DNA of 28,219 bases, taken from the NCBI GenBank assembly GCA_902459845.2, contig CABPSV020000118.1, positions 263 to 28,481 of the forward strand. The letters run 5' to 3'. This document shows positions 1 to 10,808 of this stretch, piece by piece. The stretch is from Hepatocystis sp. ex Piliocolobus tephrosceles. Lineage: Eukaryota > Apicomplexa > Aconoidasida > Haemosporida > Plasmodiidae. The translations under genes were made by a program, and so were the position numbers. Below the pieces are notes generated by a model that saw only the letters and a list, made by a program, of their open reading frames with translations, did not search any database and had not been told where the DNA came from. Positions within the stretch are counted from its first letter, which is position 1; every line of letters starts with the position of its first letter.

Positions 1-11
1 GTTATTTAACA

Positions 12-85
<74 letters not shown>

Positions 86-87
86 AT

Positions 88-118
<31 letters not shown>

Positions 119-487
119 TATTACATAGCAAAAGAAACAATAAAACTATATATCAAAAGAAGCAACAAAAATATATATCAAAAGAAACAAAAAATATATA
201 TCAAAAGAAACAAAAAATATATATCAAAAGAAACAAAAAATATATATCAAAAGAAATAAAAAATATATATCAACAGAAACCAAAAATATATATCAACAGA
301 AACCAAAAATATATATCAACAGAAACCAAAAATATATATCAAAAGAAACAGCGACAATATATGATAAAAGAAAGAAAAAAAGTAAAATAAATATTACGAA
401 GTTCCATTAAACGGCAACATATACCTAATATAAAAAAAAACAAAACAGCGTTTCTTGTATTTGTAAAATAACTCTGTACAGTAAAAC
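1..487. other. 5' flank of the LLPH-like gene, low complexity
   Basis: This stretch has no gene. It holds a 71-base A run (14-84), a short TA dinucleotide tract (about 103-120) and a 23-bp tandem array listed separately. The last ~130 bases before the ATG at 488 are less repetitive and probably hold the promoter and 5' UTR; no specific site could be identified. Confidence 0.7.
128..352. repeat. 23-bp tandem array, about 10 copies
   Basis: The units read roughly tatatatcaaaagaaacaaa with a few extra A, repeating every 23 bp. The middle units vary: aaag changes to acag and acaa to acca in three successive copies, so variants spread in blocks as expected for local duplication. The array lies about 130 bp upstream of the LLPH-like start codon. 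Confidence 0.8.
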
Positions 488-1616
488 ATGGCAAAGGGAT
501 TGAGATCAAAAGTCAAAAGAAGATACAGAAATGTTAAAAGCATCTATGTTGATGGTATGAATAACTAAGACATAATCATAATTATATCAATAAAAGTTTA
601 TATAAAATTAAAGATTTTTTTTTTTTATTTCTTTTTTATTCTATACGATGGATTTTATATGTAATTGTTTATACGAATTTTTTGCATGATAACGTAATTG
701 TTGCCTTTGCTTAATTTTTTTATTAAAATTTTCTTATAATGTAGAAAATGTAGTAAAACCGGATATTGTAAAACTCAACAAAAGGATGAAATCGATGATT
801 GAAGGAGGTAGTAAAAAAAAAAAAAAAAAAAATTGTACAGTATATATTATTAAAAATATATATGCACCTTTCTAAAAATATAATATATATTTTAGTATAT
901 ATTAATATAACACCTTAATATTGTTATTTCATTTGTTCATTTATATGTATGTATTAATTTGTTCATGTGTTCACTTTTTTTATTTACGCAGAAAACATTT
1001 ATAAAGAACTTATTAAACCCCCCAACAAATTTTTACATCCAGGTAAAAATGTTATAAAATATATAATTTACTATTTTTGTTTTATGAATATTTAAGAAAA
1101 AAAAAAAAAGAAAAAAGCATCATTGCTTTTTACTTTTTTTTAATATATATTTATTTTTTTTCTTTTATTAATAGACAATAAAGATGCAATAATACCCCAA
1201 CATAAGTTAATAAAAAAAATCGATTTTAGATCGGAAGCATTGCCACTATCAGGTATTTTTGCACTCCTCATTGTATAAAATTATTGTATAAGTATGTGTT
1301 ATGTTTTTTTTATATATTATTACATATAAGTATATGTTTACGTGTTACAAGAATATGTTTTTCTGTTTGTTTTATAACTATATACATGCTTATACAATTT
1401 TACCAAACGTTTGTGTTAATACAAACAATTTTAGGATTTGCTAATGTTGGAAATAGGAGAAAGTATAATAAGAAGGAAATTAAACAAATAAAAATACAAT
1501 ATAATAAAACATTAGATACACATAATAATCCAGATATTGCAACTCTAATTAATGATATGCATAAAAATTCAAAAGAGGTTTTGAATATAATTAAGGAAAA
1601 CATTAAAAGGGAATAG
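488..1616 (+). CDS. LLPH/DUF2423-like nucleolar protein, five exons
   Basis: The exons I assign are 488-554, 745-807, 992-1042, 1175-1252 and 1435-1616. All introns are GT..AG and all four are phase 1; the joined frame is open and encodes 146 residues. The N-terminus MAKGLRSKVKRRYRNVKS matches the diagnostic start of the DUF2423 family (human LLPH begins MAKSLRSKWKRK; yeast has YBL028C). The middle has a Pro-rich stretch (KELIKPPNKF) and the C-terminal third is basic and probably helical (RRKYNKKEIKQIKIQYN). Family members are small basic nucleolar proteins linked to large ribosomal subunit assembly; that role is inferred by homology. The start is fixed by the conserved MAK motif. The gene is convergent with RPN8. 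I am confident of the family and fairly confident of the splice sites. Confidence 0.85.
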
Positions 1617-2333
1617 GAAAAACAAAAAAAAAAATACATATTTTTCTTTTTAACTTATTTTTTATTTTTATATATTTATTATATATTTTTATATATTCAT
1701 TATGTGTTTTATATATATGAATATATGTGTATAAATTAGTTTTATAAAATGCGTAGTGTGTTAATATTTAAGGATTAATATGTTTATATTTATTGAGAGG
1801 TAATATAAATTAGAGGGGATACATACACATAAATATATATATATATATATATGTATGTATAGCATGTACATATGTATATTAATATATTTGTTAAACTAAA
1901 TTAATTGTTTTGTATCATTATTTTTTAAAAACTCATATTTTTTTGGTATTAATAATAAAAAAAAAAAAAAAGAGCTTTTATATGTTAGCATAAATAGTTT
2001 AAAAATAAACACATATATAAACATATTCATTATATATATTTTTATTATCTTTATGATTCTTTTTTCACTTAAATAAACAATTACCCTTTTTTAATATATA
2101 TATATTTTTTTTTAATACCAAAATGGTAATTAACGATTTATCAATAAAAATGTTGTCAATACAATTTATAGTTTTACTTTTTTTTTTTTTAATCAAAATC
2201 ATTTGAAGATAGATAGATATATGATAAATAACTGTATAAATACGTACTATAACCTCATAAACATGTTTGTGTATATTGAAGGTTAAATATGTATATATAT
2301 ATATATATATATCTATCTTTATTTCTATCTATG

Positions 2334-2368
<35 letters not shown>

Positions 2369-2750
2369 AATATATATGTATACTTGTGAATAATTTTCAC
2401 AATTTTAACAAACTCGTTTAGGAATTTATTTCTTTTTATGTATAAAAATAAAATGAAAAAAAAAAAAAAAAAGAAACAAGGAAACAAGGAAACAAGGAAA
2501 CAAGGAAACAATGAAGTATACATTTAAGCAGAGATAAAAAATAAAACTAAGAATAAAAAAATATATTTTATTTTATTTTTATTTTTTTTTAAATATTTAC
2601 AAAGTTTTGTTATGAATTTTTTATTATTGTTTTTAATTCGTTAAGCATCTTTTTATGTTCTGCCACTCATTTTATGTTTATTTTTTATAACTCTTTTTTT
2701 TTTTTTTTTTATTTTATTTTTTTTTTTCCATTTCTCATTTCTTATTTTTT
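1617..2750. other. Convergent intergenic region between the LLPH-like gene and RPN8
   Basis: This is the shared 3' flank of two convergent genes. It contains (TA)n tracts (around 1835-1850, 2292-2310 and 2335-2360), T runs, and a short 8-bp tandem repeat (gaaacaag, about five copies, 2473-2512). The open frames seen here consist of simple sequence and do not look coding. Confidence 0.7.
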
Positions 2751-4092
2751 TTATTTTTCTTTCTCTTCCTCTTTATCCTTTTCTTTGTCTTTATCTTTTT
2801 CCTTATCTTTCTCTTTTTCTTTCTCTTTTTGGTCCCCTAAAAGTTTTTTCTTTTCGGCATTAATTTTATTTTCTATTTTATTATTTATTAAATCATGAAG
2901 AGCTACAACAGATCTTGTTATACTTCCAATAAATACTGTTAACATCAAGTCATTATTTTTAACCATAAAAGCTTCAACTAATTCTGGGTTTTCTGTATCT
3001 GGTAATAAACTAAAAACATTTTGTAAGTTATATAATATTTTTATATTCATTTCTATATTCCCGTTAAGTATATCATTTAAATAAGCTGAAATTTCATGTA
3101 ACTTGCATATAAGGTTTTTTAAAGATGACAATTTGTCACCTACTTTTGTTGCTAACGTAGACGTTGAAACACTTTTTAGTTCTTTTAATAAAAATTCCAC
3201 ACCAACATCTTCTGCTTCAAATGCACCTGTTATAAAGTAGTATGAATTTGTGTTTAAGAAAATTTTATAGAATAAAATCAAAAATTTATAGCATAAATTA
3301 GGAAACACGTATTGTATAAAACAAAATATGTAGCACAAGTTAAGAAGAACAAATTGTATAGTACAAAAATATATGGCACAAGTTATGAAGAACAAATTAT
3401 ACAGTGCAAACATATATGGCACAAATTAGGAAAAACAAATTGTATAGTACAAAAATATATAGCACAAATTATATAACGCAGTTTAAAAAAAACCATGAAC
3501 ATGTATATGCAATATTCTTATGTCCATTTTACATTTTCTATATATGTGTTGATTTTTTTGTTTTTCTCTCACCTATAGTGACAGGGATGTGTATAAAAGT
3601 TTTTCTGAATTTATTATCAGATATAGCTTTTTCTATTGCTACATATGCATTAACGGGGAAAATGCTCCTATCTGTATGTACATTAACAAGAAGAAAAATA
3701 GGCGCATGGTGATATTTGTAGTATATTTCATTAATAAAAATATCATTAGGTTTAATATTTGATCCTGTTGTATACCATCCGACAATTTTTTCTCGAGTAT
3801 TAATTTTTCTTATCATATTAAAAAGGTTTTCATTGTAATTATCATCAACAAAAAAAATATTAATATCTTTTATATCCTCTTCAAATGGTAATGCATAACT
3901 GTTTGTTATATGTACAACACCATCTATTTTTTCTCCTAATATAGTTCCTAACACTCTTTTTTTAGTATTACTAGCTATACGATTATAATGATCCACCACC
4001 GATAATAATACTATCGGGTGTACTACTATATGTTTATTTAAATATATACGTTCTAATTCATTTTTACTTTTTTCAAATATGTCATTTTCCAT
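2751..4092 (-). CDS. RPN8: 26S proteasome regulatory subunit RPN8 (PSMD7), two exons
   Basis: Exon 1 is 3573-4092 and exon 2 is 2751-3226, joined across a 346-bp GT..AG phase-1 intron; the product is 331 residues, close to human PSMD7. RPN8 is the catalytically inactive MPN-domain partner of the deubiquitinase RPN11 in the proteasome lid. Visible hallmarks are HPIVLLSVVDHYNRI, the glycine-rich ILGE strand, IVGWYTTGSNIKPND (the human protein has IVGWYHTG) and, across the splice, VTIG-AFEAEDVGVEFLL, which matches human SEIGAEEAEEVGVEHLL. Exon 2 adds NVFSLLPD and SVVALHDLINNKI and ends in a Lys/Glu/Asp tail like the human one. The JAMM zinc ligands (HxH...D) are absent, as expected for RPN8 rather than RPN11. 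The ATG at 4092 gives the expected N-terminus. Confidence 0.97.
3289..3473. repeat. 43-bp tandem repeat inside the RPN8 intron
   Basis: There are four near-copies of a 42-43 bp unit (starting at about 3289, 3331, 3374 and 3417) and a partial fifth. On the + strand each begins t(a/g)gcacaa(g/a)tta and contains aacaaatt(g/a)ta. They fill more than half of the single RPN8 intron and leave both splice sites intact. They account for the repetitive read-through translation upstream of exon 2. Confidence 0.85.
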
Positions 4093-4390
4093 TTTATTTT
4101 GTTATTGTTCGTTAATACATATATACATACATATATATATATATATATATTTATATAGGTTGTTTATTTAGCTTTGTTCATAAGATATAGCTACAATATT
4201 AAAATATTTTAATATATATGTAAATTTACACTCTTGATTTTTTTTCAGATTTGCTTATTATTTTTTATTATTCTCCTTTAATATTTCTTTCCTTTGTAAC
4301 ATTCCTTATTTGTTTGTATAAGGTATGTTTTTTATATTTGCATATTTAACATTTAAATACTTAACAGTTTATGTGTTATAAAATAGTATA

Positions 4391-4428
<38 letters not shown>

Positions 4429-4835
4429 CTTTATTTCTTCGATTATGTATGGTTGTACTTACTATACTGTCTGTTATTGTGTAAATTGGCTACTGAATTT
4501 TGTTTTTGTTATAACTTGTTAAAGTATTTTATAAAGAAGATAAGAGAAAAGAAATATAAATAATAAAGAGTGATACAATTTTTTCTTTTTTTTTCAATTT
4601 TTTTTTTTTTTTTCTATTGTTCTTTAACAAATTAATATAATGATGTGTTTTTATTATAAATATATATATTTAATAGTATAAATATGTATACGTTTATCTT
4701 ATAGTGCCGAAAAAAAAATTCATAAAAAGGGAATAGAAGAAAAGAAAAAAATATATGATAAATATGTTAAAAAACAGTGTGTAAATATATACAAAGAAAT
4801 ATATAAATAAAAAATATAAAACAAAATAAAAGTTG

Positions 4836-4866
<31 letters not shown>

Positions 4867-5105
4867 TTTTTTGTTTATTAAAGATAAAAAAAAAAAAATT
4901 AATAAAATAAAATTAATTGAAAAATGCTAAAAAAAAAATTTTTGTTTATGTTATTTTTATATGTACAATGATAAAAAGCATACTTTTAAAAATAAGTTAA
5001 CTTTCTATACTTTTTAAATACGTTATATGATTAGTTAATGGTTATTATAAAAATAAGTTATTTTCGAAAACTATGTATAAAATACCTACTTAATTGTGAA
5101 TAATA

Positions 5106-5137
<32 letters not shown>

Positions 5138-6067
5138 TAAAATTTAGGTGAAGCTTTATATTTACATACTGTTTTTACACGTATGAAATCATATATATTA
5201 TATATATGTATATTGTGGCAGCCTTTTGGCTTTATTTATTCACCTATTTATTTATTTTTTTTTTTATTACAGCCGAATACGCAAAACATGCTTAGCTAAA
5301 TGCAATGGGTAGAAAAAATTGTCAAATAAAAAAAAAAAGTTTTATATGTACATATAAGCAGTCGTATGTATACGTTTATTTAATAGCACCTATATTAAAA
5401 AAAAAAATAAATAAAAAAAAAAAAACGTTAAAGCTTTTAAACGAAGATATACTACTATATCAACAATAAAGTGAATATTTTTATTATTATAAAAGAAAAT
5501 AAAAAAAAACAATATAAATATATACATAATATAGAGCAAATATCTGTATAAGAAGTATACATATAACAACGTTGTAATGAAAGGATTTCGTTTTATTTTT
5601 TTTTTTTATTATTTTTTTTTTTTTTTTAAATAAACCATCATTCCTTATTTTAAGCAAAATTTATACAAAGCATTAATAATATAAAAGAAATACATACATA
5701 TATATATTTACATTATGTAGCACTTTTATTTTATTTTTTTTTTTTACTTACAAGTAGTATATAGAAAAATTAAAATGCCCATGATACTGCAAGATGTAGT
5801 AAAAAGCAACATAATACATGTAAATATATATATATTTATATTATAACTTCTCGGGGATGTTGCACTGTTACAACAACAAATTTAGTGATTTTGTCTGCAA
5901 ATTATATTTATATTTTAAATAATAAATTTTTTAAAAAGAATAAAAAAAAACAAGGGATAGAATTGTATAAATTAACAGCTAAACATCCAAAGGAATACAT
6001 TGCAAAATATAAGCATCACATAAAAAGTACTTACTTACATAGAAATGTTTACTAAAGGCACTCTAAA
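4093..6067. other. Divergent intergenic region between RPN8 and TRM6
   Basis: About 2 kb separate the two divergent start codons, so both promoters should lie here. It holds a 30-base-class T run (about 4398-4427), TA tracts (about 4133-4150 and 4836-4858), and A runs (about 5106-5130). Two less AT-biased islands stand out: an acceptor-like TTATTACAG followed by a short open stretch at 5264-5318, and an open frame at 5774-6055 discussed separately. No RNA gene was recognised. Confidence 0.6.
5774..6055 (+). other. Open frame immediately upstream of TRM6, coding status uncertain
   Basis: This frame is open for about 93 codons, has no ATG, and stops at 6053-6055, 12 bases before and in frame with the TRM6 ATG. 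Its last third translates to GIELYKLTAKHPKEYIAKYK and a few more residues, less repetitive than random Plasmodium intergenic DNA. An ATG at 5775 in another frame starts MPMILQDVVKSNIIH and could be spliced in phase 0 from 5819 to an AG before 5942, but that acceptor has a poor pyrimidine tract. It may be an upstream ORF in the TRM6 leader, a small gene, or chance. No family was recognised. Confidence 0.2.
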
Positions 6068-7987
6068 ATGAGGATACAAAAACACGATTTCGTTTTAATA
6101 GATGATGAACTAAAATGCAGATTAATAAAAATTGTTGACGCTAAAATAAAGATAAAAGGAAATTTTATAAATTTACTATTTCTTGTTAATAAGAAATATG
6201 GTTCTACCTTTACTTATATGAATAAAAAATGGATAAGAAGTGCAAAAAAAAAATCAAGGCTAGAAATAGAGCAAAATGAAGATATAAAAGAAACAAATGA
6301 ACATATTGCTTATAATAGTAATTCGCAAATGCTTACAGAAGAAAATATTTTAAAATTAAAAGAAGAAAATCCCGAAAATCCTTATGATGTTATACAAAAA
6401 CTTGTAGATAATTCAACATCTTATAATGAAAAAACAGTTATATCAAAATTTAAATATGTCCAAAAAAAAATAAAAAGACATTTTTGTCAATTTACTGTAT
6501 ATGAATGTTCTATCCTTAACTTAATAAATTTTTATTATAAAATACATCCTGAGAAAGTTTCGAATGTACGTGCTGATTATTTAGCAAATATAATTTTCCA
6601 TTTAAATAGGGATTTGTATTACAAGAATGAAAAAGAAGAAGAAGATGATGATGATGATGATAAAAAGCAAAATGATAAAATAGAAAAAAATGTATATGAA
6701 AAAGATGACAATAGCTTACTCGGTAATACTCACATAATAAATAAAAATAACGAAGTAGATAATAAACATGAAGAATATTATAATGTAGAAGTAAAAAGTG
6801 ATAAAGAAAAAAAATATATAGGTGATAATATATTAGAAGAAGTAAATGTAGATGATGACATATTTTTTAAACGTAATATTTTAATTTATGATGATTCACA
6901 AGGACTTTTATCAGGTGTCATTAACATTATTTATAAAAATAATGTTAATATATTTTCTTTAATTTATAAAAATTATTGTAATACAATTACGTCCAGTTTT
7001 GGAGTTAAAAAATATTCTAATGTTGTACACATAAATATATTAAATTCAAATAAACATTCACAACAGAAAAAATATATACAGCTTAATAGTGATTTCAATT
7101 TCGTTTATCCTTCTGGTGAAGTAGCACACAATAATGTAGAAGAAAGTGTAGGAGATAAATGTATAGTAAAAACAGCAGATACAGATTTGCAAAAAATAAA
7201 AGCTAAGTTATACCCTAACGACAAAACGGAGAGTAATGTATCTATTAGCTCTAATAATGTTAATAACAAAGATGAGAAAAACAAACTTCCAGGAGAATAT
7301 TCAACTAGCTATCCATTGGATTATTTACCAGAAAATGACAAAAGTAGTTGTAATAATAATATCAACTATAACAATACAGCTGAACAGACTGTAATGAATT
7401 TAGATATTCCAATGACAAATACAGACGATGTATTGACAACCACAAACTGTACTACTTTCGATGGATGTACCGAAACAACAAAAAAAAGAAAAATGGGACA
7501 CAATGAAGATTATACTAGTAATAATATGACTAGTAATAACACAAAAAGAAACAATAATGATAGTAAAAGTGATAGTAATAATAATTATGTAAACTTTAAT
7601 ACATCAACTATTATAGATATAAATAACATGGAAAAAGAATTAATATATGACATATGTACAAAAAAGGCAGAAGCATTTGTTATAATAATTTCAAGTGATT
7701 TTTTATATAAAACTAAAACAAATGTGTACATATTAGTTGATACATTAATAAAAATATCATTAAAATATTTAAATAATGATAGTAAAATAATTATACAAAC
7801 AGATGATTTTAATATATCTAATTTGTTTATCAAATTTTTAATACATACGAATTCTTTTATAAACATTAAATTAAATGAATATATTTTAAGAGAACAACAG
7901 ATTGTTAAAAGAAGAACACACCCTGTAATTAAAAACTCAAAATTAGCTGATGGGTTTTTATTAACTGCTTTGAAAGTTTTAAGTTAG
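6068..7987 (+). CDS. TRM6: tRNA (adenine-58-N1)-methyltransferase non-catalytic subunit TRM6 (Gcd10)
   Basis: This is a single-exon gene of 639 residues. TRM6 pairs with the catalytic subunit TRM61 to form the nuclear enzyme that makes m1A58 in tRNAs, including initiator tRNA; TRM6 mainly supplies tRNA binding. Recognisable Gcd10 segments are the N-terminal HDFVLID (about residue 6), NPYDVIQKLVDNS and ISKFKYVQKKIKRHF (about 104-140), the helix VSNVRADYLANII (about 160-175, like human INHMRYDTLAQML), NILIYDDSQGLLSG (about 270-283), and the C-terminal RTHPVIKNSKLADGFLL (about 616-632, the family's RTHP...GYLL signature). Between them lie Plasmodium-type inserts: an acidic Glu/Asp run near residues 190-200 and a long Asn/Ser/Thr-rich region (about 380-510). 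The inserts make it longer than the human protein. The ATG at 6068 follows an in-frame stop. Confidence 0.92.
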   Translation: MRIQKHDFVLIDDELKCRLIKIVDAKIKIKGNFINLLFLVNKKYGSTFTYMNKKWIRSAKKKSRLEIEQNEDIKETNEHIAYNSNSQMLTEENILKLKEENPENPYDVIQKLVDNSTSYNEKTVISKFKYVQKKIKRHFCQFTVYECSILNLINFYYKIHPEKVSNVRADYLANIIFHLNRDLYYKNEKEEEDDDDDDKKQNDKIEKNVYEKDDNSLLGNTHIINKNNEVDNKHEEYYNVEVKSDKEKKYIGDNILEEVNVDDDIFFKRNILIYDDSQGLLSGVINIIYKNNVNIFSLIYKNYCNTITSSFGVKKYSNVVHINILNSNKHSQQKKYIQLNSDFNFVYPSGEVAHNNVEESVGDKCIVKTADTDLQKIKAKLYPNDKTESNVSISSNNVNNKDEKNKLPGEYSTSYPLDYLPENDKSSCNNNINYNNTAEQTVMNLDIPMTNTDDVLTTTNCTTFDGCTETTKKRKMGHNEDYTSNNMTSNNTKRNNNDSKSDSNNNYVNFNTSTIIDINNMEKELIYDICTKKAEAFVIIISSDFLYKTKTNVYILVDTLIKISLKYLNNDSKIIIQTDDFNISNLFIKFLIHTNSFINIKLNEYILREQQIVKRRTHPVIKNSKLADGFLLTALKVLS

Positions 7988-8418
7988 TTGTATTGTTATG
8001 AAAATAAAAAATGACGTGTACATGTTAAAAAAATAAAAAAAATGAAAAAAATGAAAAAGAATTAAATACTATCTTTTATGTGTTTGAATGTATGTATATA
8101 TATACATATATACCTCATATTAACCACAAAATCATATTTATAAAGTAGTAATAACCAGCATTGTTTTTTAAAAACACACAAAATAAAAATTTTATATCAT
8201 AAATATTCTGAATCAGTATATTATTTGTCTAATTAGTATTTACACTGCTCCGCTTGTAAAAACATATACATATATATATATATATATATATCCTCTCGAA
8301 GACGATCTCACCTTTATAATTCACATTTAAAAAAAAAAAAAAAAAAAAAGAGTGTTACTAGTCATAAGTATCAGTATGTATTGTATTATACATACTTTAT
8401 ATGTATGTGTATATATTT
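7988..8418. other. Convergent intergenic region
   Basis: This is the shared 3' flank of TRM6 and the small minus-strand gene. It has A-rich sequence just after the TRM6 stop, a TA tract (about 8271-8291) and a 20-base-class A run (about 8330-8349). I see no gene. Confidence 0.7.
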
Positions 8419-8679
8419 TTAAAACACGTTATGTTGTCCTTTAGATGATTTGTATTTATTTTTCCTTTCCTTTGAAATTTTAATTTTATCCTTCTTTTTT
8501 TTTCTTTCTTCAAGCGTTTTTTTTTTTAATTCAATTTCATCTTTTTTTTTTTCGTAAAAAGTTCTTAAACTTTCAGGGATTTTGACAGTTCCAAATTGTT
8601 CGCACTTAACAAACTTCTTTAAATCATTTATGAACAAGAATTTATTAACTATTGTCTTATATGATAAATATGTTCTCAT
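8419..8679 (-). CDS. Small basic protein with charged C-terminal helix, unknown function
   Basis: An 86-codon open frame starts at an ATG in an A-rich context typical of Plasmodium. The N-terminal half is balanced in composition (IVNKFLFINDLKKFVKCEQ, FGTVKIPESLRTFYEKK) and unlike translated intergenic DNA. The C-terminal half (about residues 44-80) is a Lys/Glu-rich predicted coiled coil ending in a basic tail. There is no signal peptide or transmembrane segment. A basic tail with a conserved-looking N-terminal half would suit a small organellar or ribosomal protein, but this is only a guess. It lies between the convergent TRM6 gene and the large minus-strand gene. The neighbouring frames here are simple sequence, which supports calling this one real. 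Confidence 0.6.
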   Translation of the reverse strand: MRTYLSYKTIVNKFLFINDLKKFVKCEQFGTVKIPESLRTFYEKKKDEIELKKKTLEERKKKKDKIKISKERKNKYKSSKGQHNVF

Positions 8680-9230
8680 TTTTTTTTTTTTATAAGTTAT
8701 TTCATAAATTTATATGTTCTCGTAAATATAGTTTATGGTTTATTTTGATTTTCTTTTTTCCAGTTCTTTTGTATTGAAGAATATAAAAACACATGCTCAT
8801 ACAATATATAAATATATACAAAAAAATAAACAAAACACTAAAAACAATAAAAAGCAAAGGTATAAAAAAAAAATTACCAGAAAAAAAAATAAAAAAAATA
8901 TTGTTATTGAACCAAAAAAGAAAAGAAAAAAAAAAAATAGCACTATCTTTCGTTCATGAACAAGTAAAAAAAAAAAAAAAAAAAAAAAAAGCAGCAAAGT
9001 CGTTTTTGAAAAAAAAAATATATATATTTTTTTTTTATATAATATATGTATGTATATATACAAAAATGTATTAACATTTTTATAATAAAAACTGCGCTAA
9101 ATATGTACGTATATATATATGCATTACGTATGTAATAAAAAAAGATCTTTCCGAGTGATTTACGAAAATAATATATAAAAAATTTTTTTTTTTTTTTCTT
9201 TTATTGCATAATTATTTTCACCAGCTATAA
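8680..9230. other. Intergenic region between two minus-strand genes
   Basis: This is the 5' flank of the 86-residue gene and the 3' flank of the large gene. Long purine runs on the + strand (about 8840-8990, including a 24-A run) create overlapping Lys-rich or, on the other strand, Phe-rich open frames. These are composition artefacts. No other feature is visible. Confidence 0.65.
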
Positions 9231-10772
9231 TTAGCTTACTTCTTTCCAGTTTTTTTCCGCAAATTTATTTACAAGAATTAAATCTGACTGTGTTAAAAAG
9301 CTTAAGTCTGTTAGAGAATTATTTACATCACTATTTCTCATAGTATCATACTGGGAAACATCAGTATCATATTGTTTTAATATATTCATAGGGGTATTTA
9401 AATCACTTATACTTAAATAATTATCTTTTTTTTCATTAGTATTAATTAATTCGGTATAATTTATTTTTAGTTGTTTTTTAATATTTTTAAAAAACATTCT
9501 ACAATGTTTATCATTTATATCTTTGTTACTTGAATAGTTTATTTCGTTTGTTTTGTTTGTAAAATTATTATTTTTTTCATTACTATCAGATGTAGATGAC
9601 TTATTTGAGTAATCAACAAAATCAGATACATTTGAATTTTGTATTGTACTATGTTGAAAATTTTTTCTTTGTATGTATGTTTGTACGCTAGCATCAAACA
9701 AAGATGTCTCATTGTTTTTTGCTAGATTATTTGAGTTATTTTTTAGATTGTTTAAATTTTTAAAAAAAAAACTAGATTCATCATTCGGTTGTTGTTTATT
9801 AGTTGAAAATGTGGTTCTACTTTTATATACATCAAAATTTAAATTTTGTGTATCTAAGTTATAGGTAGCTGTATAAAAACGCTCAAGTAATGTATCGGAA
9901 GTTTTGTAATCACCATGCTGTATGGATTCATCTAAATTAGAAGAATTCATTTTTGAAAATTTATTTACTTTGTACGAGTTTAAAAAATCAAGTAATGAAT
10001 CAGATTTGGACCTCAATAAACAATTTTTTAATATTTCATCATTTTCTTTTAATATTTTTTTATTATAAAAAATTGCATAATCATCTGTTCTATATATTTT
10101 AGGTTTTCCAAAACATGCATTTTTCAAATATTTTTTAGATTGAAACATTTTTGTTAATATTTTTTTTTCATTCCATAAGCTCTTATTAAATTTTTGGGTA
10201 TGAACTTGTATCATTTGATTGTAACTTTTTTGTGTTGAAATATTGTCTTGTTTTTTTTGAAAAAATAGGTTATTATCCCTTTTGTGGTTTATAAAGTTGT
10301 TTCTATTTTTTTCTTCATTATTACTTTGCGTATATAACTCATTTTTTTTTGTTACTGTTGTTGTTTTTTCATAATCCTTGTCATTTTTTATCGGTATATT
10401 TTGTTTCCATTTGTTTGTGATCATCGCATTTTGCTTCAACATAGTAAAAGCAATTTTAACATTTTGTTTTTTCCCTTTCTTTAAAAGTGCTTCAAGTACA
10501 GATAAAAAATAGATTCTTGTATTGATAAACATCCGTATTATTCTTTTTTGTTGCTGTATAATCAAAAAATAAAACATAAAAAAATGATAAAAATAAGGGT
10601 CACACTGTAATGAATTTTTTTTTAATTTTTTTTTTTATTTTGTGTAATTTACTATTCCAAATTTTTTGTTCACGTAATTAAGTTCACCACATTCAACAAT
10701 TGTTTATATTTTGTTGATATTATATCAGACATGTCCACATAAAAAGTAAATTCTGATAGAGTAAAGGCGCAC

Positions 10773-10808
<36 letters not shown>

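Noticed and set aside
1284..1434. Upstream part of the last LLPH-like exon frame taken as a separate gene
   Set aside because: It starts at TTG and is intron 4 read-through; the acceptor at 1433-1434 fits the joined frame.
2473..2512. 8-bp repeat as coding Pro-Cys-Phe repeat on the minus strand
   Set aside because: Short, flanked by homopolymer and TA tracts, and located in the 3' flank between convergent genes.
5128..5300. Possible C/D or H/ACA snoRNA
   Set aside because: A TGATG near 5130 has no matching CTGA box or terminal stem, and no ACA-box hairpin pair could be drawn.
8735..9074. Overlapping Lys-rich and Phe-rich frames on both strands
   Set aside because: Pure homopolymer-type purine/pyrimidine sequence with no balanced composition; not coding.
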